Under the pieces are notes generated by a model. It was not told the origin of the DNA, did no database searches, and saw only the letters and a program-made list of their open reading frames with translations. Position numbers and translations under genes: made by a program. Source: Gammaproteobacteria bacterium (GTDB lineage: Bacteria; Pseudomonadota; Gammaproteobacteria; GCA-002705445; GCA-002716945). From it: a DNA stretch of 35,826 nucleotides. The stretch lies in assembly GCA_002698665.1 (NCBI GenBank), contig NZZP01000006.1:1-35826 (forward strand), written 5' to 3'. This document shows, piece by piece, positions 9,542-22,099 of the stretch (its first letter is position 1; the number at the start of each line of letters is the position of its first letter).

Positions 9542-9892
9542 ATGAATCTTGTTGATATGTCAGATGACGAGATTATGGAAATTGCTAATCCAATATGGGA
9601 TAGTCTCGTGCAAGCATCAAATAAAAAAGATTATGGCGGGTTTACAAAACATTTTGCTAAAGATATGTTATTTGGTGCAAATGAAGTTGAAATAGGTAAA
9701 CAGTGGGCAAGCAATAAAATGCTGACCACATTATCTACCGATAGAGAATGTTTTGGGTGCCTTCGACGTAAAGATCATGTAACCGTTTTATTTAAACAAA
9801 CTAGTACTGAAATACCTGGAGAGTATCTAGGAAGATTGGTTTTGGGAATCGAAGATGATTCTGTAAAAGTTTTCGGCGCTACAATTTTTTAA
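9542..9892 (+). CDS. Small conserved-looking protein downstream of aprA, possibly NTF2/SnoaL-like fold
   Basis: 116 aa. Helical N-terminus (DEIMEIANPIWDSLVQASNKKDYGGFTKHFAKDML) followed by predicted strands (HVTVLFKQTSTEIPGEYLGRLVLGIEDDSVKVFGATIF), with a CFGC motif. Fold call is by pattern only. Confidence 0.6.
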   Translation: MNLVDMSDDEIMEIANPIWDSLVQASNKKDYGGFTKHFAKDMLFGANEVEIGKQWASNKMLTTLSTDRECFGCLRRKDHVTVLFKQTSTEIPGEYLGRLVLGIEDDSVKVFGATIF

Positions 9893-9915
9893 ATCTAATT
9901 ATAAAAATATATCTT

Positions 9916-10422
9916 ATGACTAATAATATTACATCTAACTCTTTTAGAATAATTATCATATCTGATACACATGGTGTTATGCATGAAAAAATATATAACC
10001 TTATCGAAGCATCAGATTATGTGATCCATGCTGGTGACATATTGGATGAGTCAATATTGCTCAATATAGAAAAGATGTGTAGTAAGCTTTTTGCTGTTAA
10101 CGGAAACAATGATTTTTATCCGACGTTAAATGATACTGAACAAATAAATACTCCGCTTGGCGATATAGTTGTTACTCATGGACATAAACACTATCCTGAC
10201 TATCATGATTCCTTAAGAAAAACTTTCCCAGATGCGCTGGCTATTATTTATGGTCATACACACCACCACATAATTGATACAGCTAGAAGACCCTATATAA
10301 TTAACCCAGGTGCAGCAGGAAACACACGTACACAAGGAGGATCATCTTGCGCGATATTAAATGTGAACAATAATAATTTATCAATTCAGTTATCTAAATT
10401 TAACTATGAGCATCATACCTAA
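9916..10422 (+). CDS. YfcE/MJ0936-family metallophosphoesterase
   Basis: IISDTHGVMHE, VIHAGDI, VNGNNDF, VTHGHKHYPD, IIYGHTHHHI, INPGAAGNTR motifs. Confidence 0.9.
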   Translation: MTNNITSNSFRIIIISDTHGVMHEKIYNLIEASDYVIHAGDILDESILLNIEKMCSKLFAVNGNNDFYPTLNDTEQINTPLGDIVVTHGHKHYPDYHDSLRKTFPDALAIIYGHTHHHIIDTARRPYIINPGAAGNTRTQGGSSCAILNVNNNNLSIQLSKFNYEHHT

Positions 10423-10517
10423 TAAAGCTTGACTTATTATTTAAACGTAATAATATATGAGTATTCAAAGCAAACCACAATTCAATCCGATTTATAATAC
10501 AGCAGAGGAATTTTATT

Positions 10518-10841
10518 ATGAGTTTAGTACTTAATATAACAGATAGTGATTTTGAATCTAAGGTTCTTGGGTCTGATACACCTGTCCTTGTAGATTTTTG
10601 GGCTGAGTGGTGCGGCCCATGTAAAGTTCTTGGACCAATTATAGATGAAGTTGCACCTGAATTTGAAGGCAAAGTGACTTTTGCAAAACTAAACATAGAT
10701 GAAAATCCTGATACTGCTCCAAAATATAACATTCGAGGTATTCCTACGATTATGATTTTTTCTGCTGGAGAACTTAAAGCTACGAGCGTTGGAGTTTTAA
10801 CAAAATCTGAATTACAAAATTTTTTAAATGAAAATATTTAA
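10518..10841 (+). CDS. trxA: Thioredoxin
   Basis: [17 protein letters not shown] active site, [10 protein letters not shown]. Confidence 0.97.
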   Translation: MSLVLNITDSDFESKVLGSDTPVLVDFWAEWCGPCKVLGPIIDEVAPEFEGKVTFAKLNIDENPDTAPKYNIRGIPTIMIFSAGELKATSVGVLTKSELQNFLNENI

Positions 10842-10882
10842 CTTACCCAAAAAACTCTAATAATTATAATTATCACTTTTAT

Positions 10883-12139
10883 ATGAACTTAACTGAACTT
10901 AAAGAAAAACCTATTCAAGAATTGATATCCATGGCTGAAAAGATGGGTGCAGAGAATGTCGGTAGGCTAAGAAAACAAGATGTAATTTTTACAATTCTTA
11001 AAAATCATTCCTCTAGTGGTGAAGATATATCAGGAGGAGGTGTTCTAGAAATACTTCAAGATGGTTTTGGATTTCTAAGGAATGCTGGGAGTTCATATTT
11101 AGCTGGCCCAGATGATATATATGTATCACCTAGTCAGATACGCAAATTTTCATTAAGAACAGGTGATACAGTTGAAGGAAAAATAAGACCACCAAAAGAA
11201 GGTGAGAGGTATTTTGCCTTATTAAAAGTAGATAATGTTAATTTTGATTCTACTGAAAACTCAAAACATAAAATTTTGTTTGAAAACCTCACTCCATTGC
11301 ATGCAAATGAAAGATTAAGATTAGAGTGCGGAAATGGTAGTAGAGAAGATATATCTGGTCGATTAGTTGACATAGCCGCACCTATTGGTAAGGGTCAGAG
11401 AGGTCTTGTGATCTCACCGCCAAAGGCTGGCAAGACAATCATGTTACAACAAATCGCACAAAGCTTAATAACCAATAACCCCGAATCAATTCTCATTGTT
11501 CTATTAATAGATGAGAGACCAGAAGAAGTAACCGAGATGTCAAGAATGGTAAAAGGAGAAGTGGTGGCAAGTACGTTTGATGAGCCAGCAAATAGACATG
11601 TACAGGTAGCTGAGATGGTCATAGAGAAAGCAAAAAGATTAGTAGAACACAAAAAAGATGTGATTATATTACTAGACTCAATCACACGCTTAGCACGAGC
11701 TTACAACACCATAGCACCGTCATCTGGCAAGGTTTTATCTGGTGGTGTAGATGCTAATTCGTTAACCAAACCTAAAAGATTCTTTGGAGCTGCAAGAAAT
11801 ATTGAAGAGGGTGGTAGCTTAACAATATTGGCAACTGCACTAATAGATACAGGTTCTAAAATGGATGAAGTCATTTATGAAGAATTTAAAGGAACTGGAA
11901 ATATGGAAGTTCATTTAGACAGAAGGATTGCAGAAAAACGAATATATCCGGCAATAAATATAAATAGGTCTGGTACAAGAAGAGAGGAATTATTAACTAC
12001 TCCTGAAGAACTCCAAAAAATTTGGATTCTTAGAAAAGTACTTCATTCTATGGATGAACTAGATGCAATGGAGTTCATGTTAAGTAAATTGCAGTCAACT
12101 AAAACAAACTCAGAGTTTTTTGACTCAATGAAAAGATAA
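10883..12139 (+). CDS. rho: Transcription termination factor Rho
   Basis: [22 protein letters not shown]..., [23 protein letters not shown]-loop, [24 protein letters not shown]. Confidence 0.98.
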   Translation: MNLTELKEKPIQELISMAEKMGAENVGRLRKQDVIFTILKNHSSSGEDISGGGVLEILQDGFGFLRNAGSSYLAGPDDIYVSPSQIRKFSLRTGDTVEGKIRPPKEGERYFALLKVDNVNFDSTENSKHKILFENLTPLHANERLRLECGNGSREDISGRLVDIAAPIGKGQRGLVISPPKAGKTIMLQQIAQSLITNNPESILIVLLIDERPEEVTEMSRMVKGEVVASTFDEPANRHVQVAEMVIEKAKRLVEHKKDVIILLDSITRLARAYNTIAPSSGKVLSGGVDANSLTKPKRFFGAARNIEEGGSLTILATALIDTGSKMDEVIYEEFKGTGNMEVHLDRRIAEKRIYPAININRSGTRREELLTTPEELQKIWILRKVLHSMDELDAMEFMLSKLQSTKTNSEFFDSMKR

Positions 12140-12148
12140 GGTTTACAG

Positions 12149-13489
12149 TTAATTCCCTATATCCTCTCTAAAAAATACTAAATCTTGATTTTGATGTTTA
12201 AAATCTTTATCTTCAAATACCTTAATTTCTTTTATTTTTTCATAAGCCATATCAATTGCTTTTTGACGATCATTTGCATATACATTGACAGAAAGAATTC
12301 TCCCTCCTTTTGATACAATTTTCCCATTTTCGATATCAGTTCCAGAATGGAATATAACAAGTTGATCTGTTTCTTTTATGGAACTTAAATCTAAGTAGAA
12401 ACCTTTTTTATAGGACTCTGGATACCCTTTAGCTGCTAGTACTAATGTGCAACAGTACCCATTATCTTCATTATCAATCCTATCTAGATTAAAGTCTTTT
12501 TTATTATTTTTTCTACCTAGTATTAAGTCCAACAAATCAACATCTTTATTGTGGAGTGTTAACATTATGTTTTGTGTTTCAGGGTCACCCAGCCTGCAGT
12601 TGTATTCAAGTACATTAATTTCGTCTTTGTTATTAATCATTAATCCCATATATAAAAATCCTAGATATCCAACACCATCATCTTTGTTATAGTTGTTTAT
12701 AGATGTTAGTGTTTTGATTAATATTTTTTCTATGTCAAGATGAAGTTTGAATAAAGAGTTTTTATTCTCAAAACATAGAGGATGACTAACAGCACCCATA
12801 CCACCAGTATTTGGTCCGCTATTGTATTCATCTCTAGATTTATAGTCTTTTGTCCATGGCAAACCTATTTCATAACTAATGCCTTGATAATTTACTATAT
12901 AGATAGCTGAGAGTTCTTGGCCATTCAAGAATTCTTCTACAACTATGTAATCAGAATGTTCTGATTTTAGAAGACTATCAATAGCTTCATATGACTCATC
13001 TATTGAGGCAGATACAACTACACCTTTTCCAGCCGCAAGACCATCTGCTTTTATTACAATCGGGTGTTTTTTAGTTGAACAGAAATCTTTAGCCTCTTGA
13101 TTGCTTGAAAACATTTGATATTCAGACGTTGGTATATTGAAATTTTTCATGAATTCTTTTGAAAAGACTTTTGAGCTTTCCAAAAGAGCATATTGCTTTT
13201 TTGGACCAAAGATTTTAAGACCTGCATTCAAGAAACTATTCACTATTCCAGCTGCCAGCGGGTTTTCAGGGCCAACTATTGTCATAGTAATATTATTTTG
13301 TTTTGCAAAGTTCACAAGAGAATCATGGTCGTTAATATTTAAATTTACATTTAGCAGCGATGAGTCGAGCTCTGTACCACCATTGCCTGGACATACATAT
13401 ACTTTTGAAACATTGGGTGATTTAGATATTTTCCAAGCTATTGCGTGTTCCCTACCTCCTTGACCAATAACTAATATATTTTGATTCAT
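12149..13489 (-). CDS. purD: Phosphoribosylamine--glycine ligase
   Basis: NILVIGQGGREHAIAWK, IKADGLAAGKGV, YNCRLGDPETQ. Confidence 0.97.
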   Translation of the reverse strand: MNQNILVIGQGGREHAIAWKISKSPNVSKVYVCPGNGGTELDSSLLNVNLNINDHDSLVNFAKQNNITMTIVGPENPLAAGIVNSFLNAGLKIFGPKKQYALLESSKVFSKEFMKNFNIPTSEYQMFSSNQEAKDFCSTKKHPIVIKADGLAAGKGVVVSASIDESYEAIDSLLKSEHSDYIVVEEFLNGQELSAIYIVNYQGISYEIGLPWTKDYKSRDEYNSGPNTGGMGAVSHPLCFENKNSLFKLHLDIEKILIKTLTSINNYNKDDGVGYLGFLYMGLMINNKDEINVLEYNCRLGDPETQNIMLTLHNKDVDLLDLILGRKNNKKDFNLDRIDNEDNGYCCTLVLAAKGYPESYKKGFYLDLSSIKETDQLVIFHSGTDIENGKIVSKGGRILSVNVYANDRQKAIDMAYEKIKEIKVFEDKDFKHQNQDLVFFREDIGN

Positions 13490-13493
13490 AATG

Positions 13494-15050
13494 CTAATGT
13501 TTAAAAACTCTTATTCCACTGAATACCATAGACATTTTATGCTTATCCACAATCTTTATGATTTCTGTATCCTTTATTGACCCTCCTGGCTGTATAATAC
13601 TAGAAACTCCGATTTTTTTTGCCAAATCAACATTATCCCTAAATGGAAAAAAAGCTTCAGAAGCCATAACAGATCCTTTAAGAGATAGTTTATGTCTTCT
13701 TGCTTTCATCTGAGCTATTTTTGTTGAGTCAATTCTGCTCATTTGACCAGCACCAATTCCAAGTGTTTTTTTATTTTTAACAAATACAATAGCGTTCGAT
13801 TTTACATACCTAGCAACCTTAAATGCAAAAATTAAATCTTCAATTTGACTTTTAGTTGGTCTTTTTTTAGTTACAAATCTTAAGTCACTATTTTTAAGTT
13901 TTATGTCATCTTTATTTTGTAATAATAACTTGTTACCAAGTGACTTGAGTTCATAGGATACTTTGTCATTCTTAACCTTAGATGATTTTAACAAACGTAT
14001 ATTTGGTTTTTTTTTAATCAAATCTAAACATAAATTCTTAAAGCCTGGAGCGATAATAACTTCAACAAATTGTTGAGATAGAATTTTTTTTAACACTTTT
14101 GCATCCACTATCTTATTAAATGCAATGATTCCTCCAAATGCTGAAATGGGGTCAGTTTTATAAGCTCTATTATAAGCACTAAGTAAATCAGTAGATTCCG
14201 AGACTCCGCATGGATTAGCATGTTTTACAATTACGCATGCAGGTTTATCAAATTGTCTCACACATGCAAGTGCACTTTCAGTATCAACAATATTATTAAA
14301 TGACAAATCTTTGCCAGATAATTGTTCAAAATTGAAGTTATCATATATAGGTGCGGCTATGTCATATAGCGCTGCCTCTTGATGTGGGTTTTCTCCATAT
14401 CTTAGATTATTTAATTTTTCCATTGTTATATTAATTTTCTCTGGAAATTTTTTATTATTTGGATTAAGGTAGTCACAAATTATCGAGTCATATCTCGCAG
14501 TTTTTTCAAATGCTTTAATAGCCATGTCCAGACGCGTTTTTGGTTTTGTTTTACCATGTCTATTAATTTCTTCTAAAATCTTTTCGTAATCATTAGGGTC
14601 AGTTATAACCGTAACTCTCTGATGATTTTTTGCTGCGGCTCTAAGCATTGTTGGGCCCCCAATATCTATGTTTTCAATTGCCATATTAAAAGTTGAGTTT
14701 TTTTTATTTATAGTTTTCTCAAAAGGATATAAATTGACTACAACAAGATCAATAGCCATATATGAACTATTTTTGATCTCATCTAGTAGTTTTTGATTTT
14801 TAGCTAGTATGCCTGCATGTATTTTAGGATGTAATGTTTTTACTCTGCCTTCTAAAATCTCATCGAAATCTGTAAAGTCTGCTATAGATATATTATTGAT
14901 CCTTTTCGATGTAAGAAAATCGGCAGTGCCACCTGTAGAAAGTATTCTGTAATTGTTGTCTATGAGTTTTTTAGCAAAATTATCTATGCCTGTCTTGTCA
15001 GAAACGCTTATTATGGCTAATTTTTTGGAATTATGATGCCTTAATACCAT
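13494..15050 (-). CDS. purH: Bifunctional AICAR formyltransferase/IMP cyclohydrolase
   Basis: LAIISVSDKTGIDNFAKKL, EGRVKTLHPKIHAGIL, VVNLYPFEKT, LRYGENPHQEAALY, IVKHANPCGV, SDAFFPF-like SEAFFPFRDNVD. Confidence 0.97.
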   Translation of the reverse strand: MVLRHHNSKKLAIISVSDKTGIDNFAKKLIDNNYRILSTGGTADFLTSKRINNISIADFTDFDEILEGRVKTLHPKIHAGILAKNQKLLDEIKNSSYMAIDLVVVNLYPFEKTINKKNSTFNMAIENIDIGGPTMLRAAAKNHQRVTVITDPNDYEKILEEINRHGKTKPKTRLDMAIKAFEKTARYDSIICDYLNPNNKKFPEKINITMEKLNNLRYGENPHQEAALYDIAAPIYDNFNFEQLSGKDLSFNNIVDTESALACVRQFDKPACVIVKHANPCGVSESTDLLSAYNRAYKTDPISAFGGIIAFNKIVDAKVLKKILSQQFVEVIIAPGFKNLCLDLIKKKPNIRLLKSSKVKNDKVSYELKSLGNKLLLQNKDDIKLKNSDLRFVTKKRPTKSQIEDLIFAFKVARYVKSNAIVFVKNKKTLGIGAGQMSRIDSTKIAQMKARRHKLSLKGSVMASEAFFPFRDNVDLAKKIGVSSIIQPGGSIKDTEIIKIVDKHKMSMVFSGIRVFKH

Positions 15051-15288
15051 AATCTTTAATTCTCTTGATTAGTGTACCCCTATTTATGCCTAGATAGCAT
15101 GCAGTTTTTGTCACATTACCACCTAAATGGTCTAAGACAGCTGAAATGAGAGATTTCTCAGCTTCAGATATAAATAATTCATGTAGATTACTGACTCCTT
15201 CACCATTCATCTTATTAATGTAAGTCAAAGTTTCGTTTTTAATAGTTTTACTCAAAGAGCTTACAGCAATCTTTTTCGATTTTTCCAT
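15031..15288 (-). CDS. fis: Fis family DNA-binding protein
   Basis: 85 aa with C-terminal Fis HTH (AVLDHLGGNVTKTACYLGINRGTLIKRIKDYGI). Overlaps the purH start by 20 nt. Confidence 0.9.
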   Translation of the reverse strand: MEKSKKIAVSSLSKTIKNETLTYINKMNGEGVSNLHELFISEAEKSLISAVLDHLGGNVTKTACYLGINRGTLIKRIKDYGIKAS

Positions 15289-15317
15289 GGTTTTTAAAAT
15301 TTTACCCCTGTGTTTTC

Positions 15318-15337
15318 AGTTCGATTTGATTCGAACT
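15318..15337. repeat. Perfect 7-bp inverted repeat agttcga-tttgat-tcgaact upstream of fis
   Basis: AGTTCGA (15318-15324) and TCGAACT (15331-15337) are exact reverse complements with a 6-nt loop, in the accC-fis intergenic gap. Confidence 0.5.
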
Positions 15338-15398
15338 TTATTGATGGAATGTTTTACTATCTTACAATTATAATGAACTGTATTAAAGAGGTAATTTG

Positions 15399-16742
15399 CT
15401 AATTTTTGTTGATATATTCGTTTAATGTATTAATTGTGAACTCACCATTCATAAAAAAATCGCTAGTCAATAACTTCTTATGCAAACTAATGTTGGTTTT
15501 GATGCCTTCTACTACAGTTTCATTAAGTGCGAAGAGCATTTTTTTAATAGCGCCGTTTCTAGTTTCAGCATGAGTGATAATTTTTGCTATTAATGAATCA
15601 TAATTTGGTGGAACATTATAACCAGAATATACATGAGAGTCTATTCTAACGCCTGGGCCACCTGGGGCGTGAAAAAGGTTGATTTGACCTGGCGAAGGCA
15701 TAAATGTCTCAGGGTCCTCTGCATTTATCCTACATTCTATAGAATGACCTTTAAACTCTATTTCGTCTTGTTTTACCCTTAATTTCTCATTTGAGGCAAT
15801 TAATATCTGTTCTGCTATCAAATCAACACCTGTTAATAATTCGCTCACAGGATGTTCTACTTGTATTCTTGTGTTCATCTCAATAAAACTAAAACTACCA
15901 TCCTGATATAAGAATTCAAAAGTTCCTGCACCAGTATATCCAAGCTTTACACAAGCTTGAGTGCATATTTCTCCAATTTTATGGATTTCTTCTCTAGGTA
16001 TGTTCACTGCAGTTGTTTCTTCAATTACTTTTTGATTACGTCTTTGTAATGAACAGTCCCTCTCTCCTAAATGTATGGCATTACCATGGTTGTCAGCTAA
16101 TACCTGTATTTCTATATGTCTTGGTTTGTCAAAATATTTTTCAAAGTATAAATCACCATTTCCAAATGCATTTTCAGCCTCTGCTTTAGTAATGTTCATA
16201 GCCTTTCCGAGGTCTTCTGGTTTATGAACAATCATCATGCCACGACCACCTCCGCCATGAATAGCTTTCAGCATTATTGGAAACCCTATTTCTCCGGCTT
16301 TTTTAATTACAGTAGTAGTATCAGCTGGAAGAATACCATCATATCCTGGTATGCAAGGTACACCAAAACCCTTCATTGCGTTTTTTGCTTTAATCTTATC
16401 ACCCATTTTTTTCAACACTGTACTTGATGGACCAATAAAGATAAATTTATTTGATTCTACGATTTCTGCAAATTCTGCAGATTCTGATAGGAATCCATAT
16501 CCAGGATGAATTGCATCTGCATTAGTTAACTCTGCAGCACTAATAATCGATGGGATATTTAAATAACTTTTTTTTGGATCTGGGGCTCCTATACAAACAG
16601 ATTCATCCGCCATTTTAACGTGTGGCAATTGCCTATCAACCGTAGAGTGTACTGCTACAGTTTTAATACCAAGTTTCTTACAAGCTCTTAAAACACGTAA
16701 TGCTATCTCACCTCTATTAGCTATTAATATTTTCTTTATCAT
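15399..16742 (-). CDS. accC: Acetyl-CoA carboxylase biotin carboxylase subunit
   Basis: KKILIANRGEIALRVLRACKKLGI, GGGGRGM, FIEMNTRIQVEHPVSE. Confidence 0.98.
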   Translation of the reverse strand: MIKKILIANRGEIALRVLRACKKLGIKTVAVHSTVDRQLPHVKMADESVCIGAPDPKKSYLNIPSIISAAELTNADAIHPGYGFLSESAEFAEIVESNKFIFIGPSSTVLKKMGDKIKAKNAMKGFGVPCIPGYDGILPADTTTVIKKAGEIGFPIMLKAIHGGGGRGMMIVHKPEDLGKAMNITKAEAENAFGNGDLYFEKYFDKPRHIEIQVLADNHGNAIHLGERDCSLQRRNQKVIEETTAVNIPREEIHKIGEICTQACVKLGYTGAGTFEFLYQDGSFSFIEMNTRIQVEHPVSELLTGVDLIAEQILIASNEKLRVKQDEIEFKGHSIECRINAEDPETFMPSPGQINLFHAPGGPGVRIDSHVYSGYNVPPNYDSLIAKIITHAETRNGAIKKMLFALNETVVEGIKTNISLHKKLLTSDFFMNGEFTINTLNEYINKN

Positions 16743-16743
16743 A

Positions 16744-17199
16744 TTATTTTATAATGAACAGGGTTTGTCCAAATTCTACAGGTTCAGCATCTTCAACAAG
16801 GATATCAACAATCACACCATCTTTTTCAGCAGTAACTTGATTCATCATTTTCATTGCTTCAAGAATGCAAACAGTATCACCCTTATTAACTTTTTTGCCT
16901 TTTTCCACGAAGGGCTTTGAGTCAGGTGATGCAGCTCGATAAAAAGTCCCGACCATTGGCGACTTAATAGAATCACCCTCTGGTATAGACTTATCTATAT
17001 CATTTTTTGTTTCTGTTAACTCTGATTTTTCTACATTATGAATTTGAGTATTCTCTGTAGCAATTTGTTGATTTATAGGTTGAGTATTTTTTGATGACCT
17101 AGATAATCTTATGGATTCCTCGCCTTCTTTAACTTCAATTTCTGCAATACCTGACTCTTCAAGTAATTCCATAAGTTTTTTTATCTTTCTTAGATCCAT
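16744..17199 (-). CDS. accB: Biotin carboxyl carrier protein
   Basis: [32 protein letters not shown] biotinylation motif. Confidence 0.98.
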   Translation of the reverse strand: MDLRKIKKLMELLEESGIAEIEVKEGEESIRLSRSSKNTQPINQQIATENTQIHNVEKSELTETKNDIDKSIPEGDSIKSPMVGTFYRAASPDSKPFVEKGKKVNKGDTVCILEAMKMMNQVTAEKDGVIVDILVEDAEPVEFGQTLFIIK

Positions 17200-17201
17200 A
17201 A

Positions 17202-17645
17202 TTATCTATCTCTCAAGTAATTTTTTACTCTTCTCATTGCTAATCCATACCCGCCAACTCCACAGCCAATTATACAACCGATACTAATATCACTTAAAAA
17301 TGAATTTTTTCTAAAATCTTCTCTTTCAAAAATATTAGAAATATGTATTTCTACAAAAGGGATTTTTGTACTTAAAAAAGTATCTCTTAAGGCAATACTG
17401 GTATGTGTAAGAGGTCCTGGGTTTATTATTATTACATCAGTTGAATTTTTACTAGCATTTTGGATTGAATCTATAATTTCATATTCTGCATTTGATTGAA
17501 GACAGATTAATTCATGTCCAGCATCTTCAGCACTAGACTTAAGCTTGTTTTCAATCTCTTCTAATGTTGTATCACCATATATCTCAGGCTCTCTTGTACC
17601 AAGAAGATTTAGATTTGGCCCATTTATGAGAAGTATTTTAGACAA
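17202..17645 (-). CDS. aroQ: Type II 3-dehydroquinate dehydratase (TTG start)
   Basis: [48 protein letters not shown]. Minus-strand start is TTG preceded by AGGGG. Confidence 0.97.
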   Translation of the reverse strand: MSKILLINGPNLNLLGTREPEIYGDTTLEEIENKLKSSAEDAGHELICLQSNAEYEIIDSIQNASKNSTDVIIINPGPLTHTSIALRDTFLSTKIPFVEIHISNIFEREDFRKNSFLSDISIGCIIGCGVGGYGLAMRRVKNYLRDR

Positions 17646-17711
17646 TTTTACCCCTAAATTGTGATTTTAATAGAAGTTAACAGATAATTGAAGAATTTAC
17701 AAGGAAGTTAA

Positions 17712-19466
17712 CTAATTTTGAGATATCTTATAGTCAATTGTCTGAAATCTTTCAAGGAATGTGTCGGCATCTACAAAACCTACGATTCTTGATGATTCAA
17801 GTTCATTGCCTACTGAATCAAAAAATAATAATGCTGGCGGACCAAATAATTTATATTCATTTAGAAATTCTGTATTGTCATCTGTAGTTTCCGTAATATC
17901 TAATTTAAGTAATGTGACGTTTTTAAGTACACTAGAGACCCTCTGATCACTAAAAGTATACTTATCTAGTTCTTTACATGCGACACACCAGTCTGCATAA
18001 AGATCAATCATTACTATTTTAGTAGAATTATTAATTTCTTTGAAAAGCTCTTCAGTGTTAGTAACTTTAATAAAATTTAAATCTATTTTTTGTTCATAGA
18101 AACTTATTATTGGGTCAAAATTTTTATTAACATTAATACCATAAACTTGAAATACTGAGTATGTAAATAAAAGTAATGCTGTTAGTTTTGCTGCAATTTT
18201 AATAGCATTAAATTTTATGTAAGTTTTATATAGATATAATGCCATTATAAATGCAAGTATAGCCCATAAATATGCAGCTACTTGAATAGAAACTATTCTT
18301 TCTATAAGCCAAATGGATACAACTAAGAATAATACACCGAATACCTTATTTGTTATCTCAAGATAAGGCCCTATTTTTTTAGTCAATTGTGATGCAGATG
18401 TTCCTAGTAATAAGAGAGGTAGACCCATTCCTAATCCCATAGAAAATAAAGCAAGCCCGCCTAGAATATAGTCATTAGTTGTTGATATGTATATTAAAGC
18501 ACCAATTAATGGTGCAGTTACACAAGGGCCAACAATTAGAGCAGATAAGGACCCCATAATTGCAACACCTATATAGGTTCCAGATTGATTTTGATTAGTT
18601 TTGTTTAATATCAGGTTCTGTATGAATCTTGGCATTTGTATTGTAATGATATTAAACATCGATAATGATAAAATAACAAAAAGTCCAGCAAATGATGATA
18701 TTACATATGGGTTTTGTAAATTAGCTTGCACATTAGAACCTGACAATGATATTAACACACCTGCAAGTGCATAAGTTAAAGCCATAGACAATACGTATGT
18801 CAAGGAAAGCAAAAATGATTTTTTTGCAGAAATCTTATTACCCTGTCCAACAATTAGTCCGGTCAATATAGGTATCATAGGGAACACACACGGAGTAAAT
18901 GCTAATAAGATGCCAGCGAGAAAAAATAAAAAAATGTTAAACGCAATAGATTTTTCTGCTAGTTGTTGGCTTATTGTAATCTGATTATTAGGCATGCTAG
19001 TTTTTTGTAGACTAAAATCTCCACTAAAAAAATTATCTAATCTAAATTTTTTAGTAATTGGCGGATAACATAAACCTGCATCAGCACAACCTTGATATTT
19101 GACTATAATATATGCATTAGGTTTTATCCTATCAAATTCAATCAGTGCGCTAGTATAATCATAGTACACATCTACTTCACCAAAAAATTCATCTGTTTTT
19201 TTTAGACCATCAGGCATTATCGCTTTAGTAATTTGCACCTCTGGATTATCTGTCTTAAATTCAAACATACCAAGATACAGGTAATAACCCTCTGAAATAT
19301 CCCATTCTATCTTAAGTCTTGTGTTAGAATCTTTTATTAAATTGACCTTAAAAGCTTCATCCGGTGGAAGGTATATATTTTCTTGTTTGACAATGTTATC
19401 CGCAATAGCAAGATTGCTCATTAGAGAGATAATCAGTAATATTTTTTTCATATTTAACATAATCAC
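17712..19466 (-). CDS. dsbD: Protein-disulfide reductase DsbD
   Basis: N-terminal domain with CADAGLCYPP, central TM domain (TPCVFPMIPILTGLI, GPCVTAPLIGAL), C-terminal thioredoxin domain DWCVACKELD. Confidence 0.95.
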   Translation of the reverse strand: MIMLNMKKILLIISLMSNLAIADNIVKQENIYLPPDEAFKVNLIKDSNTRLKIEWDISEGYYLYLGMFEFKTDNPEVQITKAIMPDGLKKTDEFFGEVDVYYDYTSALIEFDRIKPNAYIIVKYQGCADAGLCYPPITKKFRLDNFFSGDFSLQKTSMPNNQITISQQLAEKSIAFNIFLFFLAGILLAFTPCVFPMIPILTGLIVGQGNKISAKKSFLLSLTYVLSMALTYALAGVLISLSGSNVQANLQNPYVISSFAGLFVILSLSMFNIITIQMPRFIQNLILNKTNQNQSGTYIGVAIMGSLSALIVGPCVTAPLIGALIYISTTNDYILGGLALFSMGLGMGLPLLLLGTSASQLTKKIGPYLEITNKVFGVLFLVVSIWLIERIVSIQVAAYLWAILAFIMALYLYKTYIKFNAIKIAAKLTALLLFTYSVFQVYGINVNKNFDPIISFYEQKIDLNFIKVTNTEELFKEINNSTKIVMIDLYADWCVACKELDKYTFSDQRVSSVLKNVTLLKLDITETTDDNTEFLNEYKLFGPPALLFFDSVGNELESSRIVGFVDADTFLERFQTIDYKISQN

Positions 19467-19527
19467 TTATACTATATTAACCAAAGAAGATATTTTGTCT
19501 ACATGTGATAGTGTATGATTAGAGTAT

Positions 19528-19944
19528 ATGAATATAAAGAAAATAATTGCTTTTTCATTAATATTTCTGCCTTTGATAGAGATAGTGTTATTCATTGAAT
19601 TAGGGCCTATACTTGGAAGCCTTGGCACTATCATTGAGATCTTTTTTACCATCATAGTTGGCTCATATATTATTAAACAAAATGCAAGAGTCTACATTAC
19701 TGAGATTCAGCTGAAGATAATGAAAGGGCTCAGACCTGACGAAGAAATCTTGTCTGGTATTATTGTTTTTCTATGTGGCATCATGTTGATATTACCTGGT
19801 TTCTTTACTGATTTTTTGGCAATTATTTTTCTAATTAAGCCCATTAGAAGGTTATTAATAATAAAATATTCTTTAAAACCCTCATCTTATGATAATCAAT
19901 CTAGAAAGAATGTCATTGATATAGACCACACGAAAGACAATTAG
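19528..19944 (+). CDS. fxsA: FxsA family membrane protein
   Basis: PLIEIVLFIELGPILGSLGTI, ILPGFFTDFLAIIFLI match FxsA. Confidence 0.9.
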   Translation: MNIKKIIAFSLIFLPLIEIVLFIELGPILGSLGTIIEIFFTIIVGSYIIKQNARVYITEIQLKIMKGLRPDEEILSGIIVFLCGIMLILPGFFTDFLAIIFLIKPIRRLLIIKYSLKPSSYDNQSRKNVIDIDHTKDN

Positions 19945-19964
19945 ACTAATCCAGTGAAAATGGA

Positions 19965-19992
19965 CTTGAAATTTATCAAAAGGACGCTATAT
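19965..19992 (+). promoter_or_regulatory. Candidate sigma32 heat-shock promoter of groESL
   Basis: CTTGAAA (19965-19971), 13 bp spacer, CGCTATAT (19985-19992) versus consensus CTTGAAA-N13/14-CCCCATNT. Confidence 0.5.
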
Positions 19993-20043
19993 TATCATCA
20001 AAGAGCGATAATAGCTCCTATAATCAATAAATGAGGATTACGT

Positions 20044-22021
<1,978 letters not shown>

Positions 22022-22050
22022 ACAGCCTGGTAATTATTAAATCATTATTT

Positions 22051-22085
22051 CAAAGCCTCTTATATAGAGGCTTTGTTATTTTTGA
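22051..22085 (+). terminator. Rho-independent terminator after groEL
   Basis: caaagcctct (22051-22060) / agaggctttg (22066-22075) perfect 10-bp stem with 5-nt loop, followed by ttatttttg. Confidence 0.88.
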
Positions 22086-22099
22086 TGTTAATATAAAGT

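Noticed and set aside
10400-10732. 110 aa minus-strand ORF across the trxA 5' end
   Set aside because: Antisense to trxA; no support.
15299-15309. Shared motif AGGGGTAAAATT upstream of both fis and aroQ (minus strand)
   Set aside because: At aroQ it is simply a good Shine-Dalgarno before a TTG start; two occurrences are not enough to propose a regulatory element. An upstream non-ATG fis start is possible but unsupported.
17642-17662. Inverted repeat acaattt...aaattgt at the aroQ start
   Set aside because: Short and AT-rich; overlaps the SD and start codon and is probably coincidental.
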